Source of the DNA: JAHEDH01 sp965364515
GTDB lineage: Bacteria > Actinomycetota > Acidimicrobiia > Spongiisociales > ZC4RG35
Assembly (NCBI GenBank): GCA_965364515.1
Contig: CBDTXZ010000151.1
Location: 1 to 7,424 of the forward strand
Direction of reading: 5' to 3'
DNA length: 7,424 nucleotides
Positions 1 to 5,367 of the stretch are shown here, piece after piece. Both the position numbers and the translations under genes were made by a program. Within the stretch, counting starts at the first letter, position 1, and every line of letters starts with the position of its first letter. A model generated the notes under the pieces. That model was not told the DNA's origin. It saw only the letters and a program-made list of their open reading frames with translations, and did not search any database.

Positions 1-1295
1 ACCCCGGCGATCGCCCGTGGACCCTCGGAGATGCGCCCGGGACGCGGCGTGTCGATGCGGGTCTGGGTCTTGATCGGAGCCTCCTTGGCCCACCCTCTCG
101 GAATCCAATAGGCGTCGAAGGCGTCCCACTCGGTGAGCTGCAACTCCTCGAGCCACTTCGTGGCGGAGACGTATCCGTACAGGCCCGCAACCACGAGTCG
201 AGCCGGAAACCCGTGCTCGATCGGCAGCGGCTCGTCGTTCATCGCGACGGCGACGAGGGCATCGCGCCCGTCGAAGGCCGCCTCGACCGGGAATCCGACG
301 GTGAAGCGGTCCACCGACCGACCGACGAGTTGCTCCGCTCCAGGCTGAACTCCCGCCAGGTCGAGCACTTCGCCGAGTGGTACACCGAGCCATTTGGCGT
401 TCCCGACGAGGCCTCCGCCCACCTCGTTCGAGACGCAGGCGATCGTGATGTAGCGCTCGACCATGTCCATCTCGAGCAGGTCGTCGTAGGTCAGTTCGAC
501 CTCGCGGTCGACGAGCCCCGTGATCCGCATCGACCAGGTCGAGGCGTCGACGCGCGGCGGGACGAAGGCGGTGTCGATCCGGTAGAAGTCTTCGGTGGGG
601 GTCACGAGGGGCGAGATGCCATCCACGTCGAGCGTCATCGCGTCAGTCGGGGCCGCTGCCGGCTGTACGGGTTCGGGAAGCGACACGTCACCCCGAGCCG
701 CAACGGTCTCGGTCGTGGACTCGGAGAGGCTTCGGCCCACCAGCCCCGCCACGAGAGCGAAGAGCATCGTGGATCCGGCACTGACCAGGAAGGTGCGGCG
801 ATCCTGATCGGTGTGAGTCCCGTGACGCCGACCTCCGAACCCGACGAGTGCACGGAGGACGATCACGCCGACTGCGGCCGAAGCGGCGCCGGCGAAGATC
901 GAGGCGAAGGTGCCTGCGCCGGAGGCGCGGGCGGCGGCGAGCCCACCGAACAGACCGAACGCAGCGAACACGATCGGACCCACCCTCCGATCGACCCCGG
1001 TCCGGACTCCCACCCAGGCGCCGAGCGCGAGGCTCACGACCACGATGCCCACGCCGAGGGCGAGCTTGTCATTGGTGCCGAACACCTCGATCGCGAAATC
1101 CTTCACGGGCTTCGGAGCCGTGTCGATGACGAGCGTCGCCACACCCACGATGAGCGAGGGCACACCCGAGACGAGGCCGGCGATCAGCTCGCTGATGCCG
1201 AGTGACGCCGCAACCGCAGCGGCGCCGGCGATCCATCCCACCCACGGTGGAGGCGGGGCCTCGACGATCGGATCTGTCCTCGTATCCAGAGTCAT
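1..1295 (-). CDS. Membrane-anchored sulfite oxidase-family molybdopterin oxidoreductase (3' end missing)
   Basis: The gene reads leftward from ATG at 1295 and leaves the window after 431 codons with no stop, so the C-terminus is missing. Residues 1-190 are hydrophobic, with membrane segments near 18-58 (one or two), 77-97, 105-122 and 130-150. A twin-arginine motif (DRRTFL, about residues 165-170) then runs into a last helix at about 170-188. From about 220 onward it is a sulfite oxidase-type molybdopterin domain: DFYRIDTAFVPPRVD, then IACVSNEVGGG, in which Cys287 should be the molybdenum ligand, then GNAKWLGVPL, HGFPARLVV, GLYGYVSATKW and GWAKEAPIKTQ. By family knowledge such proteins place a Mo-cofactor domain outside the membrane; actinobacterial members have several helices before a Tat-type helix. 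The true substrate is unknown and sulfite oxidation is not proven. The family assignment is strong. It is divergent from tag and has a leaderless-type promoter. Confidence 0.92.
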   Translation of the reverse strand, partial: MTLDTRTDPIVEAPPPPWVGWIAGAAAVAASLGISELIAGLVSGVPSLIVGVATLVIDTAPKPVKDFAIEVFGTNDKLALGVGIVVVSLALGAWVGVRTGVDRRVGPIVFAAFGLFGGLAAARASGAGTFASIFAGAASAAVGVIVLRALVGFGGRRHGTHTDQDRRTFLVSAGSTMLFALVAGLVGRSLSESTTETVAARGDVSLPEPVQPAAAPTDAMTLDVDGISPLVTPTEDFYRIDTAFVPPRVDASTWSMRITGLVDREVELTYDDLLEMDMVERYITIACVSNEVGGGLVGNAKWLGVPLGEVLDLAGVQPGAEQLVGRSVDRFTVGFPVEAAFDGRDALVAVAMNDEPLPIEHGFPARLVVAGLYGYVSATKWLEELQLTEWDAFDAYWIPRGWAKEAPIKTQTRIDTPRPGRISEGPRAIAG

Positions 1296-1302
1296 GTCAT
1301 GA

Positions 1303-1308
1303 AATCTA
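1303..1308 (-). promoter_or_regulatory. -10 element (TAGATT) for leaderless transcription of the molybdoenzyme gene
   Basis: On the minus strand TAGATT fits the actinobacterial -10 form TANNNT and lies 7 nt before the ATG at 1295. There is no purine-rich Shine-Dalgarno sequence in the 20 bases before that ATG, and the other nearby ATG (1300) stops after two codons. No good -35 was found at 16-18 bp. The mRNA start would fall at or next to the start codon. This is inferred from spacing and from the same pattern at other genes in the window. Confidence 0.55.
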
Positions 1309-1373
1309 CGGTCGGCCGGGAAACAACCCGAAGCCGAAGACGCCGAGTTCAGGCTTTGTTCACGTTCGATCAT

Positions 1374-1379
1374 TAGCGT
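1374..1379 (+). promoter_or_regulatory. -10 element (TAGCGT) for leaderless tag
   Basis: TAGCGT fits TANNNT and lies 7 nt upstream of the second ATG of tag (1387), but only 4 nt upstream of the first (1384). A transcription start 6-8 nt after the hexamer would fall at 1387, so this element favours 1387 as the start codon. No Shine-Dalgarno and no convincing -35 are visible. Confidence 0.5.
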
Positions 1380-1386
1380 CCCGATG

Positions 1387-1992
1387 ATGGAGCTCGTGGT
1401 CGGCGATTACGGAATCGCACGGTGCTGGTGGGGCGCATCCACGCCCGACTACGCCGAGTATCACGACACCGAATGGGGGTTCGGTGTGACCGACGACCGG
1501 CGCCTGTTCGAGAAGATCTGCCTCGAAGGCTTTCAGTCCGGGTTGTCGTGGCTGACCATTCTGCGAAAGCGAGAGAACTTCCGGGTCGCCTTCGAGGACT
1601 TCGATCCGGCCGCGGTGGCGCTCTACGACGACACCGACATCGAACGGCTCCTCGGCGACGCCGGAATCGTGCGTCACAGAGGCAAGATCACGTCGACCGT
1701 CGGGAACGCCGGCCGAGCCCTTCGACTGATCGACGAGTTCGGTTCGCTCGGCGCGTACTTCTATCGCTGGTTCGAGGCGGACAGCCCTGCCCCGGAGGAG
1801 TTGGCCGCCACAACTCCGGCCTCGACGTCACTCGCGAAAGACCTGAAACGTCGAGGCTGGACATTCGTCGGCCCGACGACCTCGTACGCGTTCATGCAGG
1901 CGATGGGACTCGTCAACGATCATCTCGAAGGCTGTTCGGTGCGCGACGAGGCGGAGCGATCTCGACATACCGCCGCACAGACCATCATGTGA
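1387..1992 (+). CDS. tag: DNA-3-methyladenine glycosylase I
   Basis: This 201-residue protein matches the length and full signature of Tag, the base-excision glycosylase that removes 3-methyladenine from alkylated DNA. The N-terminus (ARCWWG...YAEYHDTEWG) and C-terminus (GLVNDHLEGC) carry the four zinc ligands known from E. coli Tag: Cys13, His26, His179 and Cys183. The active-site segment ICLEGFQSGLSWLTILRKREN includes Glu47, equivalent to E. coli Glu38. GIVRHRGKI (about 93-101) is the helix-hairpin-helix DNA-binding region, and RRGWTFVGPTTSYAFMQA precedes the last zinc pair. All key residues are present, so it should be active. ATG at 1384 is also possible (one extra Met); 1387 is preferred because it lies 7 nt after a -10-like TAGCGT with no ribosome site. 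It is divergent from the molybdoenzyme gene and 73 bp upstream of the ybdK-like gene. Confidence 0.97.
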   Translation: MELVVGDYGIARCWWGASTPDYAEYHDTEWGFGVTDDRRLFEKICLEGFQSGLSWLTILRKRENFRVAFEDFDPAAVALYDDTDIERLLGDAGIVRHRGKITSTVGNAGRALRLIDEFGSLGAYFYRWFEADSPAPEELAATTPASTSLAKDLKRRGWTFVGPTTSYAFMQAMGLVNDHLEGCSVRDEAERSRHTAAQTIM

Positions 1993-2053
1993 CCGCTCCC
2001 GCCATCGGCGACAAACTCCACGGCGCACTCCGCCACGGCTGAGATCGCAGCGG

Positions 2054-2059
2054 TAGGGT
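2054..2059 (+). promoter_or_regulatory. -10 element (TAGGGT) for leaderless ybdK-like gene
   Basis: TAGGGT fits TANNNT and lies 6 nt before the ATG at 2066, in the 73-bp gap after tag. No Shine-Dalgarno sequence precedes the start. It suggests the ligase gene has its own leaderless transcript rather than depending only on tag read-through. No clear -35 is visible. Confidence 0.5.
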
Positions 2060-2065
2060 CGCTCG

Positions 2066-3199
2066 ATGATGAAAGCTCCATCGTTGACCGTCGGGATCGA
2101 AGAGGAATACCTGCTGGTCGATCCGATCACTCGCAATCTCGTCGCCGATCCGAAGAAGGAACTGTGGGACGAAGCCTACGGCTCGATCGGCGACCGGGTC
2201 ACGCCCGAATTCCTGCGAGCGCAGATGGAGGTGGGGACGCGTCCGCACTCGAGCATTCATGACCTCGCGATGGACCTCAGCGAGCTCCGGAGGAATCTCG
2301 GTGCCGTCGCCGAGAAGCACGACGCAGCCATCATCGCCTCCTCCACCCATCCGTTCGCCCTCTGGTGGGAGCAGATGTCGACCGACAAGGAGAGGTACCA
2401 GACGCTCGCATCCGACCTCGGGGTCGTCGCCAACCGTCTCGTCATCTGCGGGATGCACGTCCACGCCGGGATCGAAGATCCCGAGATGAGGATCGACCTG
2501 ATGAATCAGGTGTCGTACTTCCTGCCCCACCTCCTCGCCCTGAGCACGTCGTCACCGTTCTGGGGCGGGAGGAACACCGGCCTCAAGAGCTATCGGATGA
2601 ACGTCTTCCGGACGATGCCGCGCACCGGTCTGCCGGAGCATTTCGACTCCTGGTCGGAGTATCAGCGCCACGTGGACGTGCTGGTCGAGGCGGGGCTCAT
2701 CCCCGACGCGTCGAAGATCTGGTGGGACATCCGGCCGTCGGTTCGATACCCGACACTCGAGATGCGGATCTCCGACATCTGCACCCGGTGGAAGGACGCC
2801 ATCACGATCGCTGCTCTCTACCGCTGCCTCCTGCACATGCTCTTCCGTCTTCGCACCTCCAATCAACGTTGGAGGACCTACGCCAACATGCTGGTGTCGG
2901 AGAACGTGTGGCGGGCGCAGCGCTATGGGACCGCCGGCGACCTGATGGACTACGGGAAGTCGGCCCTGGTTCCCTTCCACGAGCTCATCGATGAACTGGT
3001 CGAACTGCTGCGGCAGGATGCCGAGGCGTTGGGGTGCGTCGCAGAGGTGGAACACGCCAGGGTGATCGCCAGGCAGGGCACGTCGGCGGCCAGACAGCTG
3101 GCTGAGTTCCAGCGCTCGATCAACGAAGGAAAGACCACCGACGAAGCCCTCCGAGACGTCGTCGACCTCCTGATCGCAGAGACCCTCGAAGACACCTGA
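2066..3199 (+). CDS. YbdK-family carboxylate-amine ligase (GCS2-like)
   Basis: This 377-residue protein is the usual length for the YbdK/glutamate-cysteine ligase type 2 family. These ATP-dependent enzymes join an amine to a carboxylate; YbdK has weak glutamate-cysteine ligase activity in vitro. Visible family motifs are GIEEEYLLVDP at 10-20 (acidic nucleotide/metal-binding start), ICGMHVHAGI at 127-136, TGLKSYRMNVF at 171-181, WWDIRPS at 219-225, LEMRISD at 231-237, and WRAQRYG at 282-288. The domain is complete and no key motif is missing. The physiological substrate is not known for most members, so a role in glutathione-like, mycothiol or ergothioneine metabolism cannot be claimed. The start at 2066 is supported by TAGGGT 6 nt upstream; Met2 (2069) is an alternative. 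The stop is one base before a 60-bp palindromic element. Confidence 0.93.
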   Translation: MMKAPSLTVGIEEEYLLVDPITRNLVADPKKELWDEAYGSIGDRVTPEFLRAQMEVGTRPHSSIHDLAMDLSELRRNLGAVAEKHDAAIIASSTHPFALWWEQMSTDKERYQTLASDLGVVANRLVICGMHVHAGIEDPEMRIDLMNQVSYFLPHLLALSTSSPFWGGRNTGLKSYRMNVFRTMPRTGLPEHFDSWSEYQRHVDVLVEAGLIPDASKIWWDIRPSVRYPTLEMRISDICTRWKDAITIAALYRCLLHMLFRLRTSNQRWRTYANMLVSENVWRAQRYGTAGDLMDYGKSALVPFHELIDELVELLRQDAEALGCVAEVEHARVIARQGTSAARQLAEFQRSINEGKTTDEALRDVVDLLIAETLEDT

Positions 3200-3200
3200 G

Positions 3201-3260
3201 TGCGTTCTTGTGACGGGAACGCAGACAATGTCGATGTTTCCGTCACAAGAACGGGTTCAC
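3201..3260. repeat. 60-bp palindromic element, copy 1 (convergent gene junction)
   Basis: Arms GTTCTTGTGACGG and CCGTCACAAGAAC are perfectly complementary, and pairing continues inward with a G·T wobble (GGAAC/GTTTC). At the exact centre (3224-3232) is a 9-base palindrome, GACAATGTC. Only two or three positions per side fail to pair over about 51 bases. It starts one base after the ybdK stop and its right end contains the stop codon of the oppositely oriented oxidoreductase gene. It could fold in RNA from either strand, so a bidirectional terminator is plausible, but neither side has a T-tract. A second copy of equal length lies at 4070-4129. Confidence 0.8.
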
Positions 3261-4039
3261 TTCGTGGCGCGCCACTCCAGGAGCTCACGGACCGGGCCCA
3301 TGTCGTAGTCAGGGCCGTTCAGTTCGATCGTGAACTGGGTCGAACCGGCCTCGAGGAACGCTTCGGCCTTGTCGAAGTGCCTGGGCTCGATGCCGACCGA
3401 ACGCTCGATCTTCGAGGCGTCGGTCCCCTCCTTCTCGCACCAGTCGTCGAGCACCTTGTTCTTGTGGGCGATCACCTCCGGCTTGCCGAAGCCGTGCCAG
3501 ATGTCTGCGTGACGAGCCGTGTACCGGAGGGTCATGGTCTCGCCGCCACCGCCGATGAGGATCGGGATGTCCCTGATCGGAGGTGGGTCGAGCTTGGCGA
3601 GCCGTGACTCGATCCGCGGCAGCGAGTCGCGGAGGTCCTTGAGCCGACCGACGGCGGTCCCGAACTCGTAGCCGTACTCGTCGTAGTCCTTCTCGAACCA
3701 TCCCGAGCCGATTCCGAGGATGAACCTGCCATCGGAGATGTGATCGATGGTCCGTGCCATGTCTGCGAGCAGCTCGGGATTTCGGTATGAGTTGCAGGTC
3801 ACGAGCGCGCCGATCTCGACCCGTTCGGTCACCTCGGCGAAGGACGCCAGCATCGTGTAGCACTCGAAGTGCTTGCCCGTGTTTGCGTCGGGTGATCCGC
3901 CGTACAGCGGGTAGAAGTGGTCCCAGTTGTAGACGATGTCCACGCCCAGTTCCTCGGCTTCGACTGCGGCCTTGCGGATGTCGCGGTATTCGGCGTGCTG
4001 CGGCCGGATCTGGACTGCGATACGGATCGGATGCGTCAT
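3257..4039 (-). CDS. LLM-class F420-dependent oxidoreductase
   Basis: This 260-residue protein has the bacterial luciferase-like TIM-barrel signature of F420-dependent oxidoreductases. Visible motifs are a YNWDHFYPLYG segment at 37-47, where Asp40-His41 correspond to the cofactor/substrate side. LVTCNSYRNPELLADMARTIDHISDGRFILGIGSGW at 79-114 is the most diagnostic family block. PILIGGGGETMTLRYTARHADIW at 159-181 is the phosphate-binding region near the C-terminal half. Members transfer hydride between reduced F420 and varied substrates; the substrate cannot be told from sequence, and FMN use is not excluded. Length is typical of the short LLM subgroup and nothing appears truncated. It is monocistronic, starts 87 bp downstream of the DAHP synthase stop, and its stop codon lies in palindromic element copy 1. 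Confidence 0.92.
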   Translation of the reverse strand: MTHPIRIAVQIRPQHAEYRDIRKAAVEAEELGVDIVYNWDHFYPLYGGSPDANTGKHFECYTMLASFAEVTERVEIGALVTCNSYRNPELLADMARTIDHISDGRFILGIGSGWFEKDYDEYGYEFGTAVGRLKDLRDSLPRIESRLAKLDPPPIRDIPILIGGGGETMTLRYTARHADIWHGFGKPEVIAHKNKVLDDWCEKEGTDASKIERSVGIEPRHFDKAEAFLEAGSTQFTIELNGPDYDMGPVRELLEWRATK

Positions 4040-4047
4040 GGGCCGAG

Positions 4048-4053
4048 AACCTA
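4048..4053 (-). promoter_or_regulatory. -10 element (TAGGTT) for leaderless LLM oxidoreductase gene
   Basis: TAGGTT on the minus strand lies 8 nt before the ATG at 4039, with no Shine-Dalgarno between them. The candidate -35 position at 17 bp falls inside palindromic element copy 2 and shows no TTGACA resemblance. The promoter therefore sits directly beside the element. Confidence 0.5.
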
Positions 4054-4069
4054 GTGAGCGGCGCGGATT

Positions 4070-4129
4070 ACCCGTTCTTGTGACGCCAACCCCCGTATTA
4101 CGAGCATTCCCGTCACAAGAACGGGTTCA
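4070..4129. repeat. 60-bp palindromic element, copy 2 (after DAHP synthase gene)
   Basis: The 16-base arm ACCCGTTCTTGTGACG (4070-4085) is perfectly complementary to CGTCACAAGAACGGGT (4111-4126). The centre (4094-4102) is a 9-base palindrome, CGTATTACG, at the same offset as the centre of copy 1 but with a different sequence. The right arm ends immediately beside the stop codon (4127-4129) of the DAHP synthase-chorismate mutase gene; the left arm lies near the promoter of the LLM oxidoreductase gene. The two copies align over 60 positions without a gap, identical in the arms and diverged in the middle. A terminator or dispersed-repeat function is possible; no transposase is nearby. Confidence 0.82.
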
Positions 4130-5179
4130 GTCGCGGCGGAGCTCCTGGACGGCTCTCGACTCGGCGAGGACGAGGTGGAACAGGGCCTCGACGTGGTCGG
4201 GACGGATGCCGGACAGTTCCGCCTCCTTGCGGATCACCTCCATCAACTCCTTCTCGCGTTCGGGGGCGAAGATCGGGAGCCCGCGCTCGGCCTTGACGCG
4301 ACCGATCTCGAGAGACATCTGTTGCCGCTTCGCCAACAGCCTCACGATCTCCCGGTCGACCAGGTCGATGTGGGCCCGCATCCGATTGACGCCGAGCCGG
4401 AACATCAGCGCCGACCACTCCTCCAGCGAGAGCTGTGACTGGTTCGACTTGGCGCTGCCCGGGTCGGGATGGACCTCGAGAACCAGGCCGTCCGCTCCCA
4501 CACCCTGGGCGGCGAGCGCCAGCGGCCCGACCTTGGCCGAGCCACCCGCTGCATGGGAGGGATCCACGATCACCGGCAGATGGCTGAGTTCACGAACCGC
4601 CGGGATCGAGCTGATGTCGAGCGTGTCCGTCGAGGCACCCCCGAACGTCCGGATCCCGCGCTCGACGAGAACGACGTCGGGGTTGCCCTCTGCGAGCACG
4701 TATTCGGCAGCCCAGAGCCACTCGTCGACTGTCGCCGATGGCGCCCGGCGCAGCAACACCGGCTTGCCGGCCCGGCCGGCCACCCGCAACAGCTCGAAGT
4801 TCTGCATGGATCCGGAATGGATCTCGATCATGTCGACGACCTCGGCGACAGGACCGACCTGATCGGGTTCGAGCACCTGCGTCACGACCGGGAGATCATG
4901 ATCGGCTCCGGCGCGGCCGAGCATCCGGAGGCCCTCGGCGCCGAGGCCGCTGAAGTCGTACGGTGAGCTTCCCCGTTTGTAGGCGCCGCCTCGCAGCATC
5001 GACCCGCCGGCATCGGCGACGGCCGCCGCCACCGACTGGATCTGATCTTCGGACTCGATGGCACAGGGCCCCGCGATCACGGGAAAGGGGTCGTGACCGA
5101 ATCTGACCGATCCGACCTCGACGACCGACTGCTCGGATTCGCCTTCGACTCTGACTGCCTTGCGTTCGTTTGGTTCCAT
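4127..5179 (-). CDS. aroF: DAHP synthase (type I beta-like) fused to C-terminal chorismate mutase
   Basis: This 350-residue bifunctional-type protein combines the first step of the shikimate pathway (PEP + erythrose-4-phosphate to DAHP) with chorismate to prephenate conversion. Residues about 22-263 are a DAHP synthase barrel with GPCAIES (37-43, Cys39 a metal ligand), SSPYDFSGLG, MQNFELL, ERGIRTFG, TLDIS, VDPSHAAG (His209) and LEVHPDP (Glu235). Residues about 264-350 are an AroQ chorismate mutase: Arg268 in MRAHIDLVD, Arg285 in AKRQQ, Lys296 in IGRVK, then APERE. Family positions that differ are KPRTSPY to KRGSSPY (68-74), GARN-QNF to HSGS-QNF (121-128), LLKRG to LLRRA, and the usual metal-ligand Asp of SDG to Asn246. 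Activity of the synthase domain is therefore less certain than its fold. The ATG at 5179 has a Shine-Dalgarno (AGGAGA), the only clear one in the window, and follows an attenuator-like leader. Confidence 0.9.
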   Translation of the reverse strand: MEPNERKAVRVEGESEQSVVEVGSVRFGHDPFPVIAGPCAIESEDQIQSVAAAVADAGGSMLRGGAYKRGSSPYDFSGLGAEGLRMLGRAGADHDLPVVTQVLEPDQVGPVAEVVDMIEIHSGSMQNFELLRVAGRAGKPVLLRRAPSATVDEWLWAAEYVLAEGNPDVVLVERGIRTFGGASTDTLDISSIPAVRELSHLPVIVDPSHAAGGSAKVGPLALAAQGVGADGLVLEVHPDPGSAKSNQSQLSLEEWSALMFRLGVNRMRAHIDLVDREIVRLLAKRQQMSLEIGRVKAERGLPIFAPEREKELMEVIRKEAELSGIRPDHVEALFHLVLAESRAVQELRRD

Positions 5180-5182
5180 CTG

Positions 5183-5188
5183 TCTCCT
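5183..5188 (-). promoter_or_regulatory. Shine-Dalgarno sequence (AGGAGA) of aroF
   Basis: AGGAGA lies 3 nt before the ATG at 5179 (GAGGAG is 4 nt before it), somewhat close but clear. It is the only convincing ribosome site in the window, consistent with this being the one gene made from a long 5' leader. It lies downstream of the terminator hairpin, so it is transcribed only on read-through. Confidence 0.75.
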
Positions 5189-5204
5189 CGAGGCGCCCGG
5201 GCAA

Positions 5205-5233
5205 GAAAAAACCCGAAGCCGCCGGCTCCGGGT
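5205..5233 (-). terminator. Intrinsic terminator (attenuator) in the aroF leader
   Basis: On the minus strand CCCGGAGCC, loop GGC, GGCTTCGGG form a 9-bp stem with one G·U pair (5224-5232 with 5212-5220), extended by an outer A-T pair, followed directly by TTTTTT (5206-5211). It is a textbook rho-independent terminator lying between the leader peptide and the aroF start, 26 nt before the ATG. It is too far from the lgt stop (135 bp), with a promoter in between, to be simply the lgt terminator, although it could also stop read-through from lgt. Confidence 0.85.
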
Positions 5234-5285
5234 CTCCGCGATTCCTGTCGCTCAGCGCATCACATCGACCCGGCCCGGGGGCCGG
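5228..5285 (-). promoter_or_regulatory. Protector hairpin and competing antiterminator of the aroF leader
   Basis: Read on the minus strand, segment 1 (CCGGCC, 5280-5285) pairs with segment 2 (GGCCGG, 5270-5275) across a 4-nt loop. The 3' part of segment 2 (CCGGGTC, 5267-5273) is also perfectly complementary over 7 bp to GACCCGG (5228-5234), which includes the 5' arm of the terminator. The 1:2 and 2:3 pairings exclude each other, as do 2:3 and the terminator. This is the arrangement of amino-acid attenuators. It is a hand-made folding and no energies were calculated. Confidence 0.65.
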
Positions 5286-5319
5286 CAAAGACGCCGAGTG
5301 CGTACAGGCGGGTGCTCAT
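5260..5319 (-). CDS. Leader peptide of aroF (19 aa, Tyr/Phe-containing)
   Basis: A short reading frame, MSTRLYALGVFAGPRAGSM then TGA, starts 8 nt after the -10 hexamer, so it would be translated from a leaderless mRNA. It has one Tyr codon (TAC, 5302-5304) and one Phe codon (TTT, 5287-5289) and no Trp. The Phe codon lies directly before segment 1 of the protector hairpin (5280-5285), which is itself within the last codons. A ribosome waiting at Phe would cover segment 1 and free segment 2; one that reaches the stop (5260-5262) would cover segment 2 and allow termination. The geometry fits Phe sensing better than Tyr. Only one Phe codon makes this a weaker sensor than classical leader peptides such as E. 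coli pheL. The peptide is too short for any homology judgement. Confidence 0.6.
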   Translation of the reverse strand: MSTRLYALGVFAGPRAGSM

Positions 5320-5327
5320 GTGTCGGG

Positions 5328-5356
5328 ACGCTACCCCCGGAATCACACCACGGCAA
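5328..5356 (-). promoter_or_regulatory. Promoter of the aroF leader (TTGCCG-17 bp-TAGCGT)
   Basis: On the minus strand a -35 TTGCCG (5351-5356) and -10 TAGCGT (5328-5333) are separated by exactly 17 bp, the best sigma-70-type promoter in the window. The -10 lies 8 nt before the leader peptide ATG (5319). The promoter starts just after the lgt stop codon (5368-5370), so aroF appears to be transcribed independently of lgt. Confidence 0.65.
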
Positions 5357-5367
5357 GGGTGGACGGC

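Noticed and set aside
213..1205. Long plus-strand open frame (330 codons)
   Set aside because: It is antisense to the molybdoenzyme gene; its translation is His/Asp/Arg-rich low-complexity text typical of a shadow frame in GC-rich DNA, while the minus frame shows clear family motifs.
3201..4129. TGTGA...TCACA in the palindromic elements as CRP/FNR-type binding sites
   Set aside because: The half-sites are separated by more than 20 bases instead of about 6, and they lie at gene ends, so the symmetric repeat explanation fits better.
3201..4129. Calling the two elements the ends of a transposon or a CRISPR-like pair
   Set aside because: They flank an intact, ordinary LLM oxidoreductase gene with no transposase or target duplication visible, and two copies about 870 bp apart are not an array.
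5205..5319. T-box riboswitch or Trp attenuator upstream of aroF
   Set aside because: No T-box consensus (TGGNACCGCG-like) is present; AGGAATCGCGG is only a weak resemblance. The leader peptide contains no Trp codon.
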